The notes below the pieces were generated by a model, which was not told where the DNA came from, ran no database searches, and saw only the letters and a program-made list of their open reading frames with translations. DNA of 64,000 nucleotides, taken from Pseudalkalibacillus hwajinpoensis. Lineage in GTDB: Bacteria; Bacillota; Bacilli; Bacillales; Guptibacillaceae. The stretch lies in assembly GCF_015234585.1 (NCBI RefSeq), contig NZ_JADFCM010000008.1, positions 1,364,001-1,428,000 on the forward strand. Direction: 5' to 3'. The translations under genes and the position numbers were made by a program. Shown here one piece after another: positions 15,863-24,724 of the stretch. The stretch's first letter is position 1; each line of letters begins with the position of its first letter.

Positions 15863-17568
15863 GAGAGCTAGCATTTGTATGGCGTGAGATGCTGACAGAG
15901 AAACGGGATATCCTCCTCTCGATATTATTTGGTTTTATTGCGGGGATAACAGCTGTTGCCTTGTTTGCTTCTAGCGGCTATTTAATTTCGAAGGCAGCCT
16001 TATCGTTACCTGTGTTTGCATTAGCGATTTTAACAGCTGTTGTGAAATTTTTTGGACTTGCCCGCGCAGCTGGACGCTACTTTGAAAGGATATATTCTCA
16101 TCGCGCGACGTTTTCCATTTTAAGCAACATGCGCGTCTCCTTCTATAAAAAGCTTGAGCCAATAGCAGCAGGGTTGTCACAGCGATATCGCAGTGGAGAT
16201 CTGCTAGGTAGAATTGTAGGAGATATTGATCGACTGCAGCATTTTTACCTTCGCGTTTTTTATCCACCTATTGTTTTTATTCTCATATTCCTTGTTACGA
16301 TTTGGTTTACGCTATTCTATTCTTTCGAAATTGCACTTCTAATGTTACTCGGAGTGATTTTTACAGGGATTGTGATTCCGGGTTACTTTGCGTGGAGTAT
16401 TCGAAAAAAGGATCGAAAGGTTCGTTCAAGTAGAGGAGAATTTGCTGCTGATTCAGCTGAGTTTTTCGCTGGTTATCGTGATTTGAAAATCATGAGTGAG
16501 GTTGAAGGAAAGAAAAGCGATCTTAGAACAAAATCCAACGACTATGGGATTGCTCAAAGCAAAGAAGGAAAAGCAGAAGTGCTTCATCAAGCCGTTAATT
16601 CATTTGTGTCTTTATTTGTAACCTGGAGTGTTATTGGGGGCGGTTCATATCTTGTTACAACGGGAGAACTAGATGGCGTGTTTCTTGCCATGCTTGTCCT
16701 GATCTCTTTAACGTCCTTTGAGAACGCAGTGCCATTGGCTATCATGCCTGCTTATTTGCAAGATAGCATAGTAGCTTCGAAAAGACTGTCATCTGTAGAA
16801 GGGAAGCCATGGGTGGAAGAGAAAGAAGAGGTGGATCTTCCGAAAGAGAAAGCTTTTTCTCTGTCGGCAAGAAATGTCACTTTTTCTTATCCAAATGAAA
16901 TACGAAAGTCATTAACTAATGTAACGGTTCATATTCCAGCAGGAGGAAAAACGGCTATTGTTGGACCAAGTGGTTCTGGAAAATCGACTCTTTTACAACT
17001 TTTCTTAAAATTCTTTGAGGGAAGTGGCACATTACAGATGAATGATCGTTCCATCCAATCGCTTTCCGAAGAGAATATCTGGAGCGAGACGAATGTCGTC
17101 CTGCAACAAAATCATTTCTTTTCAGGTACGATTCGTGATAATTTGCTTCTTGCCGGAGAGTCGTTATCCGATGAAAAGTTAATGAAAAGTCTTCAAGCTG
17201 TCCAACTAGAACACTTTTCTCTTGATTATAGCGTGCACGAAAAAGGATCCAACCTTTCTGGTGGTGAGCAACAGCGCCTTGCTATCGCCCGTTCCTTCTT
17301 AAAGGGTAAACGAGTCTGGTTATTAGATGAACCGACTTCCTCAGTCGATCTTCTTACTGAAAGGTCAATTCTCAAGCATCTTTTTGAACAAGCGAAAGAG
17401 GATACGCTTCTATTGGTCAGTCATCGGTTAAACAATCTTGAACAAATGGATCAAATTATCGTAATGGATTCAGGTCAAATCGTAGAAAGTGGTACGTATA
17501 AAGAATTGATGAAAATGAAGGGCTATTTCTATCAAATGAGAGAAATAGAGAAAAGTGTCCTTCTTTAA
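15859..17568 (+). CDS. cydC: Thiol reductant ABC exporter CydC
   Basis: Second half of the heterodimeric exporter, 569 residues: six helices in the first 300 residues, then Walker A GPSGSGKST, Q-loop VLQQNHFF, signature LSGGEQQR, Walker B VWLLDEPTSSVD and H-loop VSHR. The YFERIYSHRATF segment in the first third is typical of CydC. ATG 15859 overlaps the cydD stop by four bases, so translation is coupled and 1:1 assembly is expected. A terminator follows at 17589. Confidence 0.9.
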   Translation: MRELAFVWREMLTEKRDILLSILFGFIAGITAVALFASSGYLISKAALSLPVFALAILTAVVKFFGLARAAGRYFERIYSHRATFSILSNMRVSFYKKLEPIAAGLSQRYRSGDLLGRIVGDIDRLQHFYLRVFYPPIVFILIFLVTIWFTLFYSFEIALLMLLGVIFTGIVIPGYFAWSIRKKDRKVRSSRGEFAADSAEFFAGYRDLKIMSEVEGKKSDLRTKSNDYGIAQSKEGKAEVLHQAVNSFVSLFVTWSVIGGGSYLVTTGELDGVFLAMLVLISLTSFENAVPLAIMPAYLQDSIVASKRLSSVEGKPWVEEKEEVDLPKEKAFSLSARNVTFSYPNEIRKSLTNVTVHIPAGGKTAIVGPSGSGKSTLLQLFLKFFEGSGTLQMNDRSIQSLSEENIWSETNVVLQQNHFFSGTIRDNLLLAGESLSDEKLMKSLQAVQLEHFSLDYSVHEKGSNLSGGEQQRLAIARSFLKGKRVWLLDEPTSSVDLLTERSILKHLFEQAKEDTLLLVSHRLNNLEQMDQIIVMDSGQIVESGTYKELMKMKGYFYQMREIEKSVLL

Positions 17569-17588
17569 TATTGATGGAGTCTCATCTT

Positions 17589-17630
17589 CCAATCGCTTAC
17601 TGAAAGAAAATAGCGGTTGGAAGTTTTTTT
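17589..17630 (+). terminator. Terminator of cydDC
   Basis: Stem CCAATCGCT / AGCGGTTGG (9 bp with one T-G pair) followed by AAG and seven T residues. Confidence 0.88.
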
Positions 17631-17727
17631 GTTGACTTTTTTAATGGACATTGTTGATTTGTGGATCAATAGAGAATCGACCTTCGAACTAATGCTATGA
17701 CAAAAAGAAGGGGGAAGTCTTCTTTAT

Positions 17728-18030
17728 ATGGAATTTTATAGGGATGATCTAAAAAGGAGGGGATTTATTGTTAAACAACGTGAGTGTGTAACCGTGAAAG
17801 TACCTAATATGAAACAAGCGCTAGCCTTTTGTACGAAAGTTTTGGATTTCGAGGTATTAAAAGAGGATGGCTCTAAAATTGTGAGCCTTTTTCATGAAAA
17901 CATACCAATTGTCTTAGAAGAGGAAGCGGTTCAATCTGATAGTAAAAACGTGCTGCTCGGAATTCTATCTACTAGCATTCGTCAGGATCCTTTTGATCCA
18001 AGCGCCTTAGCGATAGTTGAATATAGTTAG
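17728..18030 (+). CDS. Small VOC/glyoxalase-like protein
   Basis: Open frame of up to 100 residues. From about residue 20 it reads CVTVKVPNMKQALAFCTKVLDFEVL, then a beta strand pair, which looks like one betaalphabetabetabeta module of the vicinal-oxygen-chelate fold; only half of a canonical active site is present, so dimerisation would be required. The frame can start at ATG 17728 with AGGGGGAA at a rather long distance. A stronger site AAAGGAGGGG (about 17753-17762) sits inside the frame and is followed in frame by ATT at 17767, a very rare start. Function unknown. Confidence 0.5.
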   Translation: MEFYRDDLKRRGFIVKQRECVTVKVPNMKQALAFCTKVLDFEVLKEDGSKIVSLFHENIPIVLEEEAVQSDSKNVLLGILSTSIRQDPFDPSALAIVEYS

Positions 18031-18116
18031 GATAGATAAAACACCTACTACCATATACGATCACATGTACGATATACTAATAGCTAGCGTATTTTTTTGA
18101 GAGAGGAATGTTACCT

Positions 18117-20261
18117 TTGGCAGCTGTTTGTATTATCGCCGAAAAGCCAGATCAGGGAACGCGTCTTGCCGCCCCTTATCCAACCGAAAAAAAACAAGGA
18201 TATCTCTATATTAAACCTAATCCTGATTTTCCTGATGGAGCCTATATGACCTGGGCTGTAGGACACTTGTGTGAACTCGTTCCACCTGAAACATACGAAT
18301 CTTCATGGAAGAAGTGGTCTCTTCAAACCCTTCCGATGATTCCGACACAATTTCAATATCAGGTAACGAAAGGGAAATGGAAACAATTTAATGTCATTAA
18401 AGAACTCGTTAACAAAAAAGAAGTAGGATCTATTATTCACGCGGGTGATGCTGGGAGAGAGGGTGAACTCATCGTCCGTACAATTTTGAATCAGGCTCGT
18501 TGTAAGAAACCAATGAAGCGACTTTGGATTTCTTCATTAACAGAACGTGCAGTAAAAGAAGGATTTCAATCACTGTTAGAAGAAACAGAAACGCGTAATC
18601 TTTATTACGAGGCTTATGCAAGATCTTGTGCAGATTGGGTCGTAGGAATTAACGCCTCACGCGTGTATACACTTCTTTTTAAACAAAAAGGGTTACAGGA
18701 TGTTTTTTCTGCAGGAAGGGTTCAAACGCCTACACTAGCATTAGTCGTTCAACGAGAGAAAGAGATTGCGAACTTTAATTCAGAGCCGTTTTGGGAAGTG
18801 AAGGGCACATTTGATTACAATGGAAAAATGATTGTTGGAAAATGGATTAAAGAAGATCAAACGAGACTTGAGTCGCCCGAAATGGCCCAAGCCATTGCTC
18901 AATTTTGTGAAAATAAGGACTGTTTAGCGAGTGAGGTTAAGAAAGAACGGAAGCAGTACAAAGCTCCCTTCTTGTATCAACTATCATCTCTTCAGTCTAC
19001 TGCCAACAAGCGCTATAAATTTTCACCGAAAAAAACGTTGGATATTGCTCAGAAGCTTTACACAAAGGGGAACATTTCGTATCCAAGAAGTGATTCTAGT
19101 TTTGTCACCAAGGATGAAGCGGCAGAATTCCCTTCGATTTTATCAAAGCTTCAGAAGCAGCGAGCTTATCAAGAGTATTTTCCACTAAAACGTGACTCGC
19201 TCTTAACGGACAAGCGATTTGTGAATGCTGCGAAAGTAAGTGATCACTATGCGATCATTCCAACAGAACAGGTGCCAAACCTGGATAAATTATCAGGTGA
19301 TGAAGCTAAAATATATGATTTGATCGCACGAAGTTTACTAGCGGCGCACGAAGAGGCATCGATTGTCGATTATACAACTGTGCTCACACTCGTTGATAAC
19401 AGAGCCCTATTCCAATCAAAAGGACAGGTGCGAATTCAGGAAGGATGGCAACGAATTATCCCATCGAGCCAGAAGGATGAAGAGTTACCACCTATTGAAA
19501 AGAACGAACAAGGTAAAGTTGTATCTGTAGAAGTAACAGAAGGCAAAACACAGCCGCCAAAACGATTTACTGAAGGACAGCTTATTACAATGATGAAGAC
19601 GGCCGGTAAGCATTTAGATGATGAATCTCTTGAGAAGATCTTGAAAGACACAGAAGGACTTGGGACTGAAGCGACTAGAGCGGGCATCATCACAATGCTC
19701 AAAGATCGCAAATACATCGATGTTGTAAAAAACCAGGTATTCGCAACGGAAAAAGGCATGTTATTGATCGATTCGATCGGAAATGCCGTTCTTTCAAGTC
19801 CTGAAATGACAGCGAAATGGGAGCAGCGGCTAAAACAAATTGGAAGTGGCGAGGCTTCTCCACAAGCGTTCATGGAATCTGTGAAGAAACTTGCAGCGAA
19901 GCTAACCTCCGATGCAGTTGAATCTTCTGCATCATGGGATTTAAAAGATATTAAGATAGAAGCACAGCCATCCAAAAAATCACTAGGAAAAAAGGTTGGC
20001 ACATGCCCACTTTGCGGTTCTGACGTACTGGATAAGGGGAAATTATTTGGATGTAGTAGTTATGCTAAAACAAGTTGCCCGTTTACAATCTCCAAACGAA
20101 TTCTTGGTAAACCTATTTCGCAAACGAACGCTAAAAAAATTCTAACTGAAGGAAAATCCAATGTAATCAAAGGGCTGAAAAGTAAAAAAGGGACGTTTGA
20201 TGCCGCGCTTGTATGGAGCCCGGATGAGAAAAAACTAACATTTGAATTTGAAAAGAAGTAA
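18117..20261 (+). CDS. topB: DNA topoisomerase III (type IA)
   Basis: Protein of about 714 residues. The N-terminal TOPRIM domain begins VCIIAEKPDQG and continues with HAGDAGREGELIVR (acidic metal site). The breakage domain follows, with the active-site Tyr in NISYPRSDS near residue 325. The C-terminus has a CPLCGSDVL...CSSYAKTSCPF zinc-binding-like segment. It relaxes negative supercoils and decatenates via a 5'-phosphotyrosyl intermediate. I favour TTG 18117 (9 bases after GAGAGGA) over ATG 18108, which directly follows the same site. It is single, with a terminator at 20267. Confidence 0.9.
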   Translation: MAAVCIIAEKPDQGTRLAAPYPTEKKQGYLYIKPNPDFPDGAYMTWAVGHLCELVPPETYESSWKKWSLQTLPMIPTQFQYQVTKGKWKQFNVIKELVNKKEVGSIIHAGDAGREGELIVRTILNQARCKKPMKRLWISSLTERAVKEGFQSLLEETETRNLYYEAYARSCADWVVGINASRVYTLLFKQKGLQDVFSAGRVQTPTLALVVQREKEIANFNSEPFWEVKGTFDYNGKMIVGKWIKEDQTRLESPEMAQAIAQFCENKDCLASEVKKERKQYKAPFLYQLSSLQSTANKRYKFSPKKTLDIAQKLYTKGNISYPRSDSSFVTKDEAAEFPSILSKLQKQRAYQEYFPLKRDSLLTDKRFVNAAKVSDHYAIIPTEQVPNLDKLSGDEAKIYDLIARSLLAAHEEASIVDYTTVLTLVDNRALFQSKGQVRIQEGWQRIIPSSQKDEELPPIEKNEQGKVVSVEVTEGKTQPPKRFTEGQLITMMKTAGKHLDDESLEKILKDTEGLGTEATRAGIITMLKDRKYIDVVKNQVFATEKGMLLIDSIGNAVLSSPEMTAKWEQRLKQIGSGEASPQAFMESVKKLAAKLTSDAVESSASWDLKDIKIEAQPSKKSLGKKVGTCPLCGSDVLDKGKLFGCSSYAKTSCPFTISKRILGKPISQTNAKKILTEGKSNVIKGLKSKKGTFDAALVWSPDEKKLTFEFEKK

Positions 20262-20266
20262 TTTTA

Positions 20267-20297
20267 AGCATGCCTTTCATATGGGCATGCTTTTTTT
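20267..20297 (+). terminator. Terminator of topB
   Basis: Stem AGCATGCC / GGCATGCT with a 9-base loop followed by seven T. Confidence 0.9.
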
Positions 20298-20382
20298 GAA
20301 CTAATTTTCTCACCTAACACACTCTTTATCAGGATGATAAACAAGTTGCGCTTGTTAATACGTTGTGACAAATTCATAAGTT

Positions 20383-20439
20383 TGAATAAATATTAAAAAA
20401 ACTGTTGTATATATATACTTATATATGTATAATCATTCA
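20383..20439 (+). promoter_or_regulatory. Arginine operon promoter with two ArgR-type boxes
   Basis: The promoter is -35 TTGTAT (20405-20410), 17-base spacer, -10 TATAAT (20428-20433). TGAATAAATATTAA (20383-20396) lies upstream of -35, and TGTATAATCATTCA (20426-20439) covers the -10. Both resemble the ARG box TGAAT-W4-ATTCA (one or two mismatches), as used by ArgR/AhrC to repress arginine synthesis. One box upstream and one on the -10 is a sensible repression geometry. The argR gene is not in the window. Confidence 0.7.
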
Positions 20440-20467
20440 ATAAGCAATGAAAGAGGGAGTGGAAATA

Positions 20468-21505
20468 GTGAAAGCAAGTATAGTCGGTGCTAGCGGATAT
20501 AGCGGCCTTGAATTAATTCGCTTATTGCTTAGTCACCCTGAAGTAGAAATTAATACAATTGTATCTCCATCTAACGCAGGAACGAACGTACATGATGTTT
20601 TCCCACATCTCACGAATATACAAGTAAGTCAGTTTGAAGCGCTTGATGCAGAGAAGCTTGCTTCCGAGTCAGATGTTATCTTCTTCGCAACACCAGCTGG
20701 CGTGAGCAGTCAATCTGTTCCTTCACTGCTAAATATGGGTGTTCCAATGATCGATTTATCCGGAGACTTCCGATTAAAGAATGGGGATTTATACGAAAAA
20801 TGGTATAACCATTCATCTCCACCAGAAGGAGCTTTAACAGAAGCGGTATATGGATTATCGGAATACTATTCAGAAGACATCAAATCCGCAAACTTAATTG
20901 CCAATCCTGGATGCTATCCGACGGCAACGCTACTAGGTATTCTTCCAATCATTCAAAAAGGATGGGCTGATCCATCGTCTTTAATCATCGATGGAAAGTC
21001 GGGCCTTTCAGGTGCAGGACGTAAAACGAGTCTTACAGCCCATTACTCTGAAGTTAATGAAAATGTATCAGCATACAAACTTGGCAAACATCAGCATATC
21101 CCTGAAATAGAACAAGTCATATCGAATCAAATCGGTGAAAATGTAAATGTATCGTTCTCTACTCACCTCGTCCCGCTTACAAGAGGGATGATGTGCAGTA
21201 TGTATGTCAATCTATCTCATGATCGATCCGAAGCAGAAGTGATTGATCTTTACCAATCAATCTATGAGGATCATCCATTTATCCGCGTGATGCCTGAAGG
21301 GAAATGCCCCTCAACAAAAGGTGTTTCCGGTTCTAACTACTGTGATATTGGTCTTTCTGTAGATCCGAGAACGAATCGCTTAACGATCATCTCGGTGATT
21401 GACAATTTGATGAAAGGTGCCGCTGGTCAAGCGGTACAGAATATGAATCTACGATTTGGTTATCCTGAGACAGCAGGTCTTAGTTTATCTCCAGTATTTC
21501 CATAA
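20468..21505 (+). CDS. argC: N-acetyl-gamma-glutamyl-phosphate reductase
   Basis: NADPH-dependent enzyme of 345 residues, the third step of arginine synthesis: it reduces N-acetylglutamyl phosphate to the semialdehyde. The N-terminal Rossmann motif is VGASGYSGLELIRLL, the catalytic Cys lies in ANPGCYPTATLLG, and the Ser-Gly-rich GKSGLSGAGR loop and a His-containing KLGKHQHIPEIEQ segment follow. The start is GTG 20468, 6 bases after AGAGGGAGTGG; an in-frame ATG at 20447 lies upstream without a ribosome binding site. First gene of the arginine cluster; argJ follows after a short gap. Confidence 0.93.
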   Translation: MKASIVGASGYSGLELIRLLLSHPEVEINTIVSPSNAGTNVHDVFPHLTNIQVSQFEALDAEKLASESDVIFFATPAGVSSQSVPSLLNMGVPMIDLSGDFRLKNGDLYEKWYNHSSPPEGALTEAVYGLSEYYSEDIKSANLIANPGCYPTATLLGILPIIQKGWADPSSLIIDGKSGLSGAGRKTSLTAHYSEVNENVSAYKLGKHQHIPEIEQVISNQIGENVNVSFSTHLVPLTRGMMCSMYVNLSHDRSEAEVIDLYQSIYEDHPFIRVMPEGKCPSTKGVSGSNYCDIGLSVDPRTNRLTIISVIDNLMKGAAGQAVQNMNLRFGYPETAGLSLSPVFP

Positions 21506-21532
21506 ATCTACTAAACGAAAGGGTTGAATGCT

Positions 21533-22765
21533 TTGGCAACATCGACTGTAAGTGAGGAACTTTTTTCAATCGTAAAAGATGGCACAGTTACTTCTCCTAA
21601 AGGATTTGAAGCTGGTGGGTTTCATGCAGGTTTAAAACGAAAGCGTAAAGATCTTGGCTGGATTAAATCGGTTGTACCAGCGAATGCTGCAGGAGTGTTT
21701 ACAATGAATACTTTCCAGGCACCGCCATTAAAAGTGACAAAAGAAAGTTTAGTAGATGGAAAACTTCAAGGCCTAGTTGTTAATTCGGGAAACGCCAATG
21801 CGTTTACAGGAAAGAAAGGCCTTGAGGACGCATATGAAATGCGTAAACAATTCGCAACTGTGATGGGTCTAAAAGAAACGGAAACGGCTGTTACTTCGAC
21901 GGGGGTCATTGGGGAGTATTTGCCCATGGAAGCCATTATCAAAGGGATTCATCACATTCCAAACTATGCAGAAAAAACGAGTGGCACCGATTTTGCTGAA
22001 GCGATCGTTACGACAGATACAATGACAAAACAGGTAGCCGTAACGTGTCAGATTGATGGAAAAGACATCACCATTGGTGGCGCTGCAAAGGGATCAGGAA
22101 TGATCAAGCCAAACATGGCCACGATGCTGGCTTTTGTAACGACCGATGCAGAAGTAGAAAATAACGCTCTTCAGTCCGCATTAAGCTCTGTGACTGACAC
22201 GACTTATAACATGATCACAGTTGACGGTGAAACGAGTACAAATGATATGGTCCTTCTTCTAGCAAATGGTCAGGCGGAGAATGAAGAATTATCAGAAAGT
22301 CATCCTGAGTGGCAAACGTTCTTAAGTTCACTAGAGTATGTTTGTCAACAGTTAGCGAAATTGATCGCTAAAGATGGCGAAGGGGCTACAAAACTCGTTG
22401 AAGTTCACGTAAAAGGTGCGAAAACCGAAAACGGGGCGAAAGCCATTGCCAAATCTGTTGTAGGTTCTAGTTTAGTAAAAACAGCTATTTATGGAACCGA
22501 TGCAAACTGGGGACGAATTGTTTGTGCCATTGGGTACAGTGGTGAATCTGTCCAAGAGGATTCTCTTTCCATATCACTTGGACCCATTAAAGTAGTGGAT
22601 TATGGTATTACAACGGAATTTAGTGAGGAAGAGGCAAAAACCTATTTAGAAAACGAGAACATTCATATCTATATTGATTTGCATAACGGAAATGAAGAAG
22701 CAACAGCATGGGGGTGTGACCTTTCTTATGACTATGTCAGAATCAATGCCTCCTACAGAACATAA
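21533..22765 (+). CDS. argJ: Bifunctional ornithine acetyltransferase / N-acetylglutamate synthase
   Basis: Protein of about 410 residues that moves the acetyl group from N-acetylornithine to glutamate, running arginine synthesis in its cyclic form. It contains the autocleavage motif KGSGMIKPNMATMLAF, in which the Thr of MATML becomes the N-terminal nucleophile of the beta chain, and VNSGNANAFTG and YGTDANWGR typical of the family. Presence of ArgJ explains why no argA or argE is needed. Start TTG 21533 is 9 bases after GAAAGGG; the in-frame TTG at 21524 touches that site. It overlaps argB. Confidence 0.92.
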   Translation: MATSTVSEELFSIVKDGTVTSPKGFEAGGFHAGLKRKRKDLGWIKSVVPANAAGVFTMNTFQAPPLKVTKESLVDGKLQGLVVNSGNANAFTGKKGLEDAYEMRKQFATVMGLKETETAVTSTGVIGEYLPMEAIIKGIHHIPNYAEKTSGTDFAEAIVTTDTMTKQVAVTCQIDGKDITIGGAAKGSGMIKPNMATMLAFVTTDAEVENNALQSALSSVTDTTYNMITVDGETSTNDMVLLLANGQAENEELSESHPEWQTFLSSLEYVCQQLAKLIAKDGEGATKLVEVHVKGAKTENGAKAIAKSVVGSSLVKTAIYGTDANWGRIVCAIGYSGESVQEDSLSISLGPIKVVDYGITTEFSEEEAKTYLENENIHIYIDLHNGNEEATAWGCDLSYDYVRINASYRT

Positions 22766-23561
22766 TCAAAAGTATTTTGTGATTAAATGTGGTGGAAGTA
22801 TATTAAATCAGCTTCCAGACTCATTTTACCTTGACCTAGTAGCTATGAAAAAACAAGGATATCATCCCGTACTCGTTCATGGTGGAGGCCCTGAAATCTC
22901 AAGGATGCTTGATAAGCTATCAATTCAGACAACATTTGTCGATGGACTACGTGTCACAACGGATGAGATGGTCGATACAGTTGAAATGGTACTGAGCGGT
23001 AAGGTGAATAAGCAGCTCGTGAGGAAGATCCACCATGCAGGAGCGAAAGCCATTGGCATTAGTGGCGTAGACGGAAAGCTGTTTACATGCAAACAGTCTA
23101 ATGAATCACTCGGCCGTGTTGGGGAAGTCATCCATGTAGATAAATCACTAATTGAACAACTCTCTCAAGCTGGGTACATACCTATTATCTCACCAATCAG
23201 TACGGATGAATCTTTCGAACCTCTTAATATTAATGGGGATGAAGCCGCATCAGCTGTCGCTCAGGCGCTGCATGCAGATATTTGTCTCGTTAGCGATACG
23301 CCAGGTGTGTATGAAGAAATTGATGGGCAAAAAGTTATTTTCAGCACACTAGATGAGCCAAAAATAACAAGTTTAATAGAAAAAGGCACGATTATTGGTG
23401 GAATGATCCCTAAAGTGAAAGGAGCGATTGCCGCTCTTTCGGATAAAGTCTCCTCGGTTATTATTGTTGATGGTCGAGAAGAGAATGCCCTGCTAAAAGC
23501 AGTCGCACATGAATCTGTTGGAACGCGAATTGTTCGAAAGGAGTCTTTAGAATGTCACTAA
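22734..23561 (+). CDS. argB: Acetylglutamate kinase
   Basis: Amino-acid kinase fold protein of about 271 to 275 residues that phosphorylates N-acetylglutamate. Motifs: FVIKCGGSIL (ATP-phosphate lysine), LVHGGGPEIS, KVNKQLVRKI, NINGDEAASAVA and the ADICLVSDTPGVY segment. ATG 22734 or ATG 22746 could be the start, both inside the argJ 3' end and neither with a strong site, implying translational coupling. No N-terminal arginine-sensing helix of the kind seen in feedback-inhibited kinases is evident, so arginine control may rest on ArgR. Confidence 0.92.
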   Translation: MSESMPPTEHNQKYFVIKCGGSILNQLPDSFYLDLVAMKKQGYHPVLVHGGGPEISRMLDKLSIQTTFVDGLRVTTDEMVDTVEMVLSGKVNKQLVRKIHHAGAKAIGISGVDGKLFTCKQSNESLGRVGEVIHVDKSLIEQLSQAGYIPIISPISTDESFEPLNINGDEAASAVAQALHADICLVSDTPGVYEEIDGQKVIFSTLDEPKITSLIEKGTIIGGMIPKVKGAIAALSDKVSSVIIVDGREENALLKAVAHESVGTRIVRKESLECH

Positions 23562-24724
23562 CTGAAACGTCACAAACAAGCATCATGCAAACATATAATC
23601 GACTTCCGATTACTGCCGTTAAAGGTGAAGGAAGCTTCCTATATAGTGAAGACGGAACAAAGTATCTTGATTTTACTTCCGGAATTGCCACATGTAATCT
23701 TGGTCATCAACCAGCTGCGATTAAAACAGCCGTTACAGAACAGTTGGATCTCCTCTGGCATTGTTCGAATTTATACCATATCCCAAAACAGCAGGAACTC
23801 GCTGAGGTTCTAACAGCGCAAAGCTGTTTTGACCAGGTGTTCTTCTGTAATAGCGGTACGGAAGCGAATGAAGCAGCGATTAAGCTCGTTCGAAAATGGA
23901 GCGGTAAAGAAACAATTGCAACGTTCACGAAGTCCTTCCATGGAAGAACGTTAGGTTCCCTTTCCGCTACAGCTCAACCAAACCTTCAAGATGGATTTGG
24001 CTCCATGCTTTCTGGTTTTGAATACTTTCCTTACAACGATTTTGATCGTTTATCAGAAATCGAGGAACGAAAACCAGCAGCCGTCATGTTAGAGCTCGTC
24101 CAGGGAGAAGGAGGCGTTCGTCCAGCAGATCAGGAGTGGATTTCGGAGCTTGTGTCGATTTGTAGATCGAACAATATTCTTATCGTCGTTGATGAAGTGC
24201 AAACCGGGATGGGCCGAACCGGAACGTTATTTGCTCATGAGCAATATGGTTTTGAACCAGATATTATGACGCTTGCAAAAGGGTTAGGTTCAGGATTCCC
24301 GATTGGTGCGATGCTTGCGAAGGAAAGCGTAGCGTCAACATTTGGTCCAGGAACTCACGGAAGTACATTTGGGGGAAATCCACTTGCTTCTGCCGCTGCA
24401 ACTGCGACGGTAAAAGAGATCGGTTCTTTACTTAACAACGCAAAAGAAATGGGAGACATGCTTATAAATGAATTAAAAAGTTTGTCGGAGCAGCACAATT
24501 CCATTAATGAAGTGAGGGGACTAGGTTTACTTCTAGGAATTGAAGTGGCGGATGCCGCGCCTCTTGTTAGTAAGCTTAGAGAAAAAGACGTTCTTGTTTT
24601 AAGTGCAGGACCTAACGTCATTCGCATTCTTCCACCTCTTAATGTGAGTAAGAAGGAAGTAGAGCAATTTTTGGAGAAGCTAACCGACGTTTTTAAGTCA
24701 GCTGAAGGGGAGGATAAGGCATGA
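23552..24724 (+). CDS. argD: Acetylornithine aminotransferase
   Basis: PLP-dependent class III aminotransferase of 390 residues converting N-acetylglutamate semialdehyde to N-acetylornithine. Visible features are FTSGIATCNLGH, the CNSGTEANEAAIKLVRKW segment that binds PLP phosphate, SFHGRTLGSLS, VVDEVQTGMGRTG (Asp contacting the PLP nitrogen) and MTLAKGLGSGFPIGA with the Schiff-base Lys. The ATG 23552 lies within the argB end with AAAGGAG upstream. It ends in an ATGA overlap with carA. Confidence 0.93.
   Translation: MSLTETSQTSIMQTYNRLPITAVKGEGSFLYSEDGTKYLDFTSGIATCNLGHQPAAIKTAVTEQLDLLWHCSNLYHIPKQQELAEVLTAQSCFDQVFFCNSGTEANEAAIKLVRKWSGKETIATFTKSFHGRTLGSLSATAQPNLQDGFGSMLSGFEYFPYNDFDRLSEIEERKPAAVMLELVQGEGGVRPADQEWISELVSICRSNNILIVVDEVQTGMGRTGTLFAHEQYGFEPDIMTLAKGLGSGFPIGAMLAKESVASTFGPGTHGSTFGGNPLASAAATATVKEIGSLLNNAKEMGDMLINELKSLSEQHNSINEVRGLGLLLGIEVADAAPLVSKLREKDVLVLSAGPNVIRILPPLNVSKKEVEQFLEKLTDVFKSAEGEDKA

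Noticed and set aside
19436..20002. 188-codon minus-strand frame inside topB
   Set aside because: Shadow of topB; Ser/Phe-rich composition typical of antisense translation.
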